DNA of 64,000 nucleotides, taken from assembly GCF_000699445.3 (NCBI RefSeq), contig NC_067196.1:79474364-79538363 (forward strand). Direction: 5' to 3'. This stretch comes from Schistosoma haematobium (lineage: Eukaryota; Platyhelminthes; Trematoda; Strigeidida; Schistosomatidae). Below are positions 55,346 to 64,000 of this stretch, piece after piece. Position 1 is the first letter of the stretch. The number at the start of each line of letters is the position of its first letter. The position numbers and the translations under genes are program-made. Below the pieces are notes generated by a model. That model was not told the origin of the DNA and ran no database searches. It saw nothing but the letters and a program-made list of their open reading frames with translations.

Positions 55346-58215
55346 TAATATAGTTACTTAATAGTTATACTATATATATCCTAGCGGTTACTATTCACCT
55401 ATTCTTCGTCCAGATAAAACATTCGTGCTTTGCAATCAATCTGCTTTAGTTATTATAATAACGGTTTAATTTGAAGAAATAAATTGGATAGAATTAAGAA
55501 CAGCTCAAGCTATTTAAAAATATCATTCATCTAAAAACAAACAGTTTATTAACTAGATATATAGTAAATTGTTTAATCATTACAGTTTATGGTTAAGTGA
55601 ACTGTGAGTGGTTCATTAACTGTCATTCATATAAGGACAATTTATCTTATTTTGTGATGTTCTGACTGGTGATTTAAGAAAGGTTTATTTGAATGAAGAA
55701 AAAATTACAATAACAGAAGTAGAGAATTTATTGTTAGTGATGTGGAAGATAAATCAATATGAACAAACTGTAATTGTTCACTCTTTAACATATTTGCCAT
55801 CCCTATTTCATGTTCTCCAGGATGTTCAACCTAAATCTTGAATATTGTATGTTATATATATAACAACTATTTCTACCTTACATTCTTTTACACAAGCTGT
55901 TCTTGTGTATCATAATACTGCATCTAATCTGTTCACATTCTTCTGATTCTGGTTCTCTGCTTTCAATTCTGTTTGTCCTATGCTCGAACACGGACGTTAT
56001 TGTTACATTTTTTGTTCTATAGAATGGTTAATTTGCCAGAGATATTTCATGCACCATAGGACATTTGATTGAGCTATTGCATAGTGTATATTTTTTGTTT
56101 TGTATATACATCCCCTAATTAGTTGAGAGCTTTTAACAAGCTTCCTTGACTTCTAAAACTCCACGCAGTTGGTTTTAGTTTGGTCTACTGACTTGGTTTC
56201 TTTTAAATGCATTCCTCTATAATACGTCGTACTTCGGCTTTTGCTTTCACCCCACCACCAATGGTTGGAACGAAGTTGCTCTGGTCGTCTAGTGATACGA
56301 AGTCATGTGAGATCATTTCTCATGCGAGTCAGTCTCACTACTAAATATATTTTAAGTGTAGTTAAACTGGTTGAATTTCTCAAAACACCTTGTAATAATT
56401 TATAAATAATTAAATACCTGCTAGTCACCGTGAGTATGATAAGTTATCGCGTATTACAGACAATTGTTAAACGGTGGTCAAAATTATTTAACAGGAAACA
56501 TTGGACCTAGGTTACTTGTTAATGGGCACTCGTCAGCAAGGTGTACCTGTAGTCTTGAGGAGGCTGATATTGAAAATAATATTCAAGTGGATAACGGTTC
56601 ATTAAAGGGACTAATGTAGAACCCTCATAAACATAAAAATTACGAATGCTTCACGAGAGCAATGTCAGTTAATGTTTTGCACATGAATAAAAACACGCTT
56701 TAGGAAGATTATCGTGAAACTGTGATAAACTTAGGTCTAAAAATGGCTTTACCACTAAAAACACTTCAATTTATTATGGATTTGAATTGACTTATAATGA
56801 AAATGATTAACTATCCATAGATAACTAGTATGACAAGTAGAAAATTAACTAAAGCCACACGATAATAAAAGGTTTGACAGTTCAATTCGGTTTAGAACAA
56901 ACTACTTTGTAGATCAAGTTTCAATTTCGGGTTAGGTTAATTTGCTTCAGAAACTGTAACCAGAAACAAAGTTTAATAGAAATTAAATATTGGAAATTAT
57001 GTCAATAAATGCCAAGAAACACAAAAAGAAACTGTAAAACTTATCGACTGCCTCCAATTATAGTTACAAATTGATGTGTTTGTATCATTACTGCGAAACA
57101 GAAAAATCTAGGTTGACCGGACACATCCAATACGTCTACAAACGGATCAGTCACGTACTAAACATGAGATATACATTTAGTTTCATCAGTGTTTTCTTAG
57201 TTTTAATAATACTGTAGTGGAATTTCTTCGAGATAATTCCTATGCTCCGTACATCACTCGTCCTGATAACGGTCACTAAATAACTCCCGAAGGTATATAA
57301 TTTTCAAGAAAAAATGAAGCATTGACCATAGCTTATCATTACACAGCATAGATCTCAAAGCCACAAACATATGAGGCAAATACACACAGAAATGACAATT
57401 CAAATGAATGCGAACGAATAATTGAACAGGATTTAGGAAGCTCATACATATGTATAGGAAAGTGAATGAAACATCGAGCGATTTAAGCAATTAACATTTA
57501 AGCTAGTAAGGGAAATATATTGATAAGCTGTAAAACGTGACCAAGCATACGTGCTAATACCGACGTGATCATAATAATACAAAGACATAAACATATTGTT
57601 ACTGACTGAATGATACTGCCTGTTAAATAAGTAAATTGAAAGGCTTAACAAAATTAAAAGTATACAGACTGAAGTGCAGAGGAGATACTATAACACTACA
57701 TTCTTTTTGTCTTTTGAATTAATTTGAAAATGTTTACGTTCCACAAACGAAGCCCACAAGACTAACCACAATAAACTGTCACATCGGCTAACTTAAGAGT
57801 TACAGTTTGGTTTATGATCTATAGAAATCGGTACGCATTGAAGTACAAAACGATCCTAATTACCTTACGACAAACCATCTATGTATATATATTCGATTAG
57901 AAACACAATCACTCATAAAGTCAACTTATTCTGAACTTATCAGTAAAACAGAATCTGGTACATTTTTAAGACCAGAAAACTTTATTTTTCTTCTTACATA
58001 GGACTGTATATTTTTCAACAACTAACTGATACCTTGTTTAATATTGACATAGAACCAGATAAGAAGTAAGCTTGATACAAGCGATAATATAGTTTTAAAT
58101 GTATTCAGATGACTACTCGAAACTCAAGATTATATATTATATCAACAAACTGGATCATCTGTAGTCGTTTTATACTTTTACTCTTAAACTTTTAGCGAAA
58201 TACCAACAAAAGTTC
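55346..58215. other. No gene seen
   Basis: AT-rich intergenic DNA. Open frames at 57254-57490 and 57442-57651 have no recognisable domain or codon signature. The GATCAAGTTTCA motif recurs near 56915. Confidence 0.45.
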
Positions 58216-58219
58216 TTAT

Positions 58220-58480
58220 AGTTGAGTTCATGAGTGTAATTAAAACTAGACCATAGAAAACCCGGAAGCACTGTACGACCGTTTCGTCCCAGTGTGGAAC
58301 TCCTCAGCAGTGAGCATCCACGACCTCACTCGCGGGACTCAAACACAGGACCTTTGGTCTCGCGCGCGGGTGCTTGACCTCTAGACTACTGAGACAGCAT
58401 CCGACTAATCCACAAAATTGAGCCACCGTCCACCATTGTCTTCAGTGAGTTGCTATCTCACAACAGACCCAAATGAAATA
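58220..58480 (-). repeat. tRNA-like hammerhead SINE, minus orientation
   Basis: GTTGAGTTCATGAGTG start, hammerhead, tRNA-like block (GACTCAAACACAGGACCTTT on +) and body ending CTATCTCACAACAGACCC. It carries the best-preserved ribozyme of the family in this window. Confidence 0.85.
58269..58312 (-). ncRNA. Hammerhead ribozyme, complete core and stems
   Basis: Minus strand: stem I CACTG/CAGTG (five pairs), core CTGAGGA (complement of 58301-58307), stem II GTTCC/GGGAC with one G-U pair and loop ACACT, GAAA (complement of 58282-58285), stem III ACG/CGT with loop GT, and cleavage triplet GTA. All conserved positions of CTGANGA and GAAA are present. Confidence 0.78.
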
Positions 58481-59869
58481 TTTAGTTTTAAAAAGAATTG
58501 CAGTAAGAAGTAATCAATAGTAAAAATTTGGAATTACACAATAATTCTTTTACAGCATTCGCTTCAACTGGGAAATAAATTTTACCATCATTTTGGACTA
58601 CTTTAATCATGTTACATCGTCAAATGACTAAACTTGGAAATATAAACCATCATATATATTTACTCAATAACCTAATGATACAGTGTTATTCATGAGACCT
58701 TCAGGGAATACGCTCAACCCTGTGTTCAATCGTAAGTAGGTATTGTGGAGATATTAACTGTTAGAAAAATGTTTGATCGTCAGCTGATACAGTAAGGATA
58801 AAACAGTCATGCTTTTTTATATATTTTGTATCAAGTGAAATTATAAATCATCAGTAAGTCAAACTATGCATAAAGTCATTCTACTCATTTTTAAGGTGAT
58901 AGGCTTGTGGAGATCAATCCTATTTAAAAATCGTTTTCGTAATAGACTAACATTAGCTAGAGAATGATTAAGATATAAGTAGTAGAAAATCATTTCGTTC
59001 TAATCTAGGACCCCACTGTATTGTCTATATATGATTCATCCAGGCCCTTCAGATAGCGTAGCAACGGAATCATAGTAGGACTACCAAGTCCTCTATCTAT
59101 TTGCAGTATAGTGTTATAGCAACTCCCCTATAATCAATTTCAATTATGGCTAATTTTTGTTAAGCCATTTTATTAAATTACTTAACAGACAATGTTATTC
59201 GAACATAACAATTCGCATATTTCTTTGTGTTATTATGATCACTATCTTGATGTATAAACGTGTACGATTGATCACATGATAGCCTACGCACATATCTCTC
59301 TAGCTTAAATGTTAATATCTTAAATATCGCTCGATGAGTTATTCACTTTATAATGTATATATGTACTCGAATCCTATTATTAGCCTTTGCCTTGCCTAGC
59401 TGCTTCTTATTCGACTTGACTATAAATTTGCATCTGTATTGGTTCGCATACACCCATTCGCCTTTCTGCTTCAAACTTGCTCGATGTGCTTGTAGCTTTG
59501 TTACCCGTGCTGTCCGCTAAAGAACTGTAGTCACCGCTTCTTATTGCCTTTTGGTTTCAAACACTGTTGGCATTTATATAGCAACGGTTACCAAGGTGAA
59601 TGATTAACGAAGCTAAGCCACTACAATGTAACAACCGACAAATATCGTCGGTGGATAACTGGCTGATACTCGACATTCTGAAACACCACTAGCTACAACT
59701 CTTCACTAGAAAATCAGAAACGTATTCCAAAGCAAGTCACTGGGGGTGGAACAACTATTACTAAGTGGGAGGTTTGTGTGTACAGTTGATGAGATACAAA
59801 CTAGGACGAAACAACTATTCACTGCTTCCTAGTTGATAATGCTAATCTTGCGCCTTTCATCACATCATT
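58481..59869. other. No gene seen
   Basis: AT-rich intergenic DNA with a pyrimidine-rich stretch at 59300-59600 similar in texture to 1480-1720. Confidence 0.4.
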
Positions 59870-60170
59870 CGCAGTCAGTAATACCGTAGTGAACAGAATA
59901 CGGGCGGAGACAATCGAATGTACTTAACACCAAATTACAGGACTTGTTAATAAAATCTAACAATCATAAAGTAAATGCTTAATTTGCAAAATGTCCACCA
60001 GTTGTCTCAAAATGACTCAGACTTCATTGTTCTTGAATTTTCATACAAATTGCATTTTGTTTCCATTCTTTACTGTTCGATCCTCTTGTCTCTTTGCTGC
60101 CAGACCTTCTGTTCACGACTAACATCATATACTACTTATGTCAATATAAGTAGCACACACCACAATATTA
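59870..60170 (+). repeat. Diverged third copy of the 21539-22346 arm
   Basis: AATACCGTAGTGAACAG, GACAATCGAATGTACTTAAC, GACTCAGACTTCATTG and AATATAAGTAGCACACACCA align in order with 22058-22346. Confidence 0.75.
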
Positions 60171-61904
60171 TCATACAAAAAAGTAGTAGACCTATTTTCC
60201 TGGTTTATTTTGAAAAATAACCTAGATAATTTAATTACTGGATACAATGGGCAGTAATAATCATAAAATAGTGAAAATGAATATTTGCTTTATAGAAAGT
60301 AACAAGCAATACAAACAATACTATTTTTTGTCTAAATAGCACATGAAACAGGGCAGTTTACTAGACGTCCCATAATTTTGAAATATATCAAGTATAAACC
60401 AGATTTTCAACATTAATGATGAGATTTTTCTTAACATTTACTGGAACACACATAGAGGTGCTAAATTACCAACGAAAAAAAACCAAATGAATTTAGGAAT
60501 TATTGTAATTTATTCATCAAATTCAAAATTACGTATTCGGCTTTGAATGAAGACTATCTGGTTGCAGAAACAGATGAAGATGTGGAAGATTCTTCTACCT
60601 GCAATCTAACGATTGAACGTTGAATACTTTAAGCACACAGACGACATACACATATCCAATGGAAGTTGAAAACACATGTTGTAATATAACGATGTAAGTA
60701 TGAAAAATAGATTATTTATTAATTATTTAACTTAGTTAAAAAATATATTACAATAATTGGAAGGGAATTATAAACACCTATGAAACGTTTGTGAAAATTA
60801 AGTTGTAAACAGTTGTGTGCTGCAATGAACTATTGTCCGAAATTCCATCCAAACACTATAAGTATGTATTTCATATAATAAATGAAGTAATATAGTTTAC
60901 CGATTATACTTTTGTTCTGGATTTATACCAATACAAATCAAATATCATGATTTTTTGTGTATAGAGATATATGTAGTATACATTGAAAAAATGGTTTCAA
61001 GCGTGAATTCTTCATTTTTAATTTAATAACATAAACACAAAATTTGCATTGGTGCAAATTAGTTGTGAAGTTATCTTTAAAAATGATTCCATTAAGATTT
61101 ATAGAAGTTCAGTTTCATGCGTTCCGATACAATTTTACAGTTAAGGTTGACAAGTTTATCTAACTTCGATAAATCATGTCTGTCGAGTCACATATTCCCA
61201 AATCAACTATATAAGAGTTTACGTTCAAGTAAATTACTCTTATTATTATCCTTATCTCCTCTTACCCCGATTCCATTAAGGTCTAATTTATGAATGAAAC
61301 TCGTGTGCAATGTTTTTCAGTTGGATTTCAATTATTTGTCCACATCGTCCTGTTATTTCGTGTTTATAGTTTGTAACTTACAAGTTTATCCAGACTATAT
61401 TACTCTTTTGATTTTTGACTGATTATAAAGATTATTTCATTTCAGAGAATGACCCTACACTAGATGATCACTTCTTAGAATCCAAAATCACACTCCTTAG
61501 TACTAAGTGTTGGCAGAATAATATCGAACATGCTACAACGCGACTACTAAGTTAGATGACCTGATAGTCAAGTCACTTAGCAGTTATTTCTAGTCTTTTC
61601 AATTAAGTGATCATAGCCGTTTGGTTTGAATGATTGAAGTCTTATATATCAATCTATATAAGCTGAAAGTTAATCAGTTAAATCTTAACTAAGGTAAAAT
61701 ACTACCCAATACCTAGATTACTTTGATGAACTGCTAACAGAATATCAGTGTTATACGTAACATAGAACCTGAAACATGTGCATCGGTTTAAGTTGCCATA
61801 ACATATCAGCCAATCGAGATAAAATTATTTCAAGATAAATCCCAGAAAAGTAGCAGTGACAGTATCAGTAGTAGTAGAAAAGACTAGGTATAGAGAAAAA
61901 GTGG
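60171..61904. other. No gene seen
   Basis: AT-rich intergenic DNA without recognisable repeats or coding. Confidence 0.45.
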
Positions 61905-62510
61905 AATTTCAAGACTCAAGTTCTAGAGGGAGACAAGGAATTGATGCATTTGCGCCATTTAGGATGATTCTGCGTCATATCACCCAAAGTTTCTAACCAC
62001 CTGTTGCGATAATCACGTGGACCCCAACTGGGTAGTCTTCACCTGTTAACACGCCTCATCCCAATTGTCATTGATTTTGTTAACTAATTGGCCTCCAACA
62101 ACTTTCTTCCAACCTACTCAAGTATCAGACATCCCTTATCGAGGTGGGCGGTGGTTGGGCATATTTGATGTATCCCAGTCACCTCAGTCGATAAAGATTT
62201 ACTACTTCATCAACCAGTTTGCAATATTTACCTAATATCGAACGCCTAACCTTGGTGTTGTTCATTCAGTGCTCCCAAAGTGCATGAAGGATGCATCGAA
62301 GACACCTACGATTGATTATTATTAACCTACTGAAATCCTCTATTCTTAATGGCAATGTTTCACATCCATAAAGAAGAATGAGGCATACTGTTGCACAGTA
62401 AGCTTGTCCTCTGGTTGGTAGACGAATATCCCGCAAGTTGGCAAAGGCCAAAAAAATATTAATTAGTGTGACTACTACATAGACTAATGTCATTTCAAAA
62501 ATAATTATCA
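61905..62510 (-). mobile_element. SR2-like non-LTR retrotransposon C-terminal relic
   Basis: On the - strand: LPTRGQAYCATVCLILLYGC, ETLPLRIEDFSRLIIINRRC, LRCILHALWEH to a stop (62266). Decayed continuation follows: LYRLRWLGYI and, in other frames, words resembling the W-R-LGD-Q and CIH-L ends of such elements. This is the region after the RT catalytic core. Same family as 40640-42430 by the LLYGCET-type block. Confidence 0.75.
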
Positions 62511-63227
62511 AAGGATAAGCACAACTTTCTTTCAAATCAGATGTTCTATTTATTCCAGATATTCACAAACACACAAATAAATAATCAAACTCCAACAGGA
62601 GAAACATATCCCGATAAAAAAAACAGACACCGAAAGCAGTACTTTGAATTGTACTTCAGAAAAAAAATTACCAGAGATCATGTATATATAAAGCAAACTA
62701 TCGAAAATAAATATGCACAGAAACTGATCAATTAAAATTTTATGTGAAGGAAAAGAAATAATGTACCTAGTTAGACAGATACATAAATAAATTAGAAGTA
62801 ATAGATGGAGATAATGAATTCATTTATAAAAAGAAATTTAGACAATTAAAGAGAAAAAGTTCGTAGCGAAGAAAGTTACAAGCAAAGATGGATAGTGGCT
62901 AACAGACTGACCAATTGCAGTCTTAAACCTCAATAGGAAGATACAAGCAAAACAATACCAAGTGAAGAAAGTTACAGTTCAAAAATAATTATCCAACTTA
63001 AAGTAGAATTTACTATCATTTAATTTGATTTTAACATACAACTAAGAGAAGAACAAATAAACTAAAGAGAAGTAATGAAAAAAAATAGAAAATAATAAAA
63101 GAAACGTATACACAGCTGATAAAGACTATAAATTTAATTGATTATAAATGGTTCATAAAATTGGGCGCGAAGTAATTTTCTTTTAAAAAGTAACAAAGAA
63201 TAAATTCATACAATGAATAAACAATGT
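62511..63227. other. No gene seen; Sm-alpha scrap at 62880-62975; 3' flank of ZIP gene
   Basis: GATGGATAGTGGCTAAC (62887-62903) joins directly to a tail piece (AGACTGACCAATTGCAGTCT) that matches the complement of 18960-18990, so the SINE middle is deleted. The 3' UTR of the ZIP gene probably lies just left of 63228; an AATAAA overlaps its stop codon (complement of 63227-63232). Confidence 0.55.
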
Positions 63228-64000
63228 TTATTCAGGCATTAAAAAAGCATATAATGCAACTACTGCAAATCCAAGTAATAAGAAAAAAAACTTTCCCATC
63301 CTATCTTTGACACCTTCTTTAAATTCAACTGGTAATAATTCACAGAATACTACAAAGAAAAATGTTCCACAAGCTAAACCTTGAAGTACAGCAGTTGACA
63401 TTGTCAATATTGGTGATTGTTTTTGTTGCATTAAACCACAACCAACAAGAACACCGAATGGTGATGAACAAGCTAAAATTAATGTTCCAATAGATTGATA
63501 CATAAAAAGACGACAATAGGAAGATCGAGATGGAAATGAAGAACCTGAAGATGTTGATGGTTGATTTAAATTTGTAGCTAAATTTACACCAATTCCAATA
63601 GCTATGATAATTTTATGTAATAAAATAGCAGTGAATAAGGCAAGAGTACGTTGTGTTGTAGGTTGAAGACCAACTGCTAAACCTTCAAATATTGAATGTA
63701 CAGACATAGCGCATAAAAGAAGAACAATACGTAACACTGATCCAAAGGAGCTAGTATCAAATTTAATATCATGAGTATGAGAATGATGATGAGCATTATG
63801 ATCATCATTATTATTATCATCATGACAGTGGCCAGTGTGTTCGAAGTGGTTTCTTGTAATATTGGATTCTAGAAGAAAATCATTCCCAGAATGAGTAGAT
63901 GATGTAGGTGAACAATCGACTGCAGTCAATTCTGAAGTATTTGTTGCATTGGATAATTTCGATGGCCTCTTGGCATTACTTTTCATAAGTTTAGATGATA
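63228..64000 (-). CDS. ZIP (SLC39) zinc/iron transporter, C-terminal half, open at window edge
   Basis: Open frame to the right edge; the Met at 63986 is probably internal because the frame stays open above it. From that Met: a polar loop with a His-rich run (HCHDDNNNDDHNAHHHSHTH, about 53-72), a known feature of the ZIP TM3-TM4 loop. Then come TM4 with the signature HSIFEGLAVGLQ (about 97-108), TM5 with LLHKIIIAIGIGV (about 122-134), a Ser-rich loop, and TM6-TM8 to FLMPE. ZIP proteins move Zn2+ (some Fe2+/Mn2+) into the cytosol; the His and Glu of TM4 and His-Lys of TM5 are the metal-site residues. TM1-TM3 must lie beyond the window. Closest in style to the SLC39A1/2/3 group. Confidence 0.93.
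   Translation of the reverse strand, partial: SSKLMKSNAKRPSKLSNATNTSELTAVDCSPTSSTHSGNDFLLESNITRNHFEHTGHCHDDNNNDDHNAHHHSHTHDIKFDTSSFGSVLRIVLLLCAMSVHSIFEGLAVGLQPTTQRTLALFTAILLHKIIIAIGIGVNLATNLNQPSTSSGSSFPSRSSYCRLFMYQSIGTLILACSSPFGVLVGCGLMQQKQSPILTMSTAVLQGLACGTFFFVVFCELLPVEFKEGVKDRMGKFFFLLLGFAVVALYAFLMPE

Overview
The window is eukaryotic, AT-rich and full of repeats, and looks like the nuclear genome of a blood fluke (Schistosoma; species not determined). Reasons: GT-AG introns of 1-12 kb; RTE-clade retrotransposons whose 3' ends carry a TTAC repeat; Penelope-like elements with GIY-YIG endonuclease; and several repeat families carrying hammerhead ribozyme motifs, including the schistosome alpha-type (Sm-alpha) SINE. 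Nothing bacterial, viral or CRISPR-like was seen.

Two host genes are supported. The main one, on the + strand, spans about 9206-49424. It has nine exons that join in frame to encode a predicted 568-residue cell-surface protein with three immunoglobulin domains (IgLON/lachesin/DIP-like). It has a hydrophobic N-terminus, a Ser/Thr-rich stalk and a hydrophobic C-terminal tail ending at the stop codon, which suggests a GPI anchor. Exons: 9206-9625 (start uncertain), 12042-12258, 13279-13449, 18171-18299, 19917-20105, 24992-25126, 30642-30671 (30-nt microexon), 36567-36653, 49096-49424. Exons 3 to 8 all begin and end in phase 1. The second gene, at 63228-64000 on the - strand, is the C-terminal half of a ZIP (SLC39) metal transporter that continues past the right edge.

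Most of the rest is transposon debris, much of it inside the introns of the Ig gene. RTE-clade (SR3/Perere-3-like) copies lie at 1-1310, 8268-8345, 14779-17580 (nearly complete), 26988-27325, 28965-29895, 34390-34930, 43600-44040 and 52265-54070. A second non-LTR family (SR2-like) is at 40640-42430 and 61905-62510. Penelope-like elements lie at 4531-6063 (long ORF), 30395-30500, 32682-34281 (inverted terminal repeats), 38920-39720 and 46179-46288. A tRNA-like foldback SINE recurs at least a dozen times, and diverged Sm-alpha-type SINEs occur at 18660, 20505, 35835, 46138, 48470 and 62880.

The most interesting theme is self-cleaving RNA. Hammerhead cores (CUGANGA ... GAAA with paired stems) can be traced in at least four unrelated repeat contexts: the Sm-alpha SINE, the tRNA-like foldback SINE, the terminal repeats of two or three Penelope-like families, and an unassigned repeat at 7315-7361 and 51716-51762. 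In several families stem I differs between copies yet stays paired. All homology statements come from reading the sequence; no database or folding program was run.
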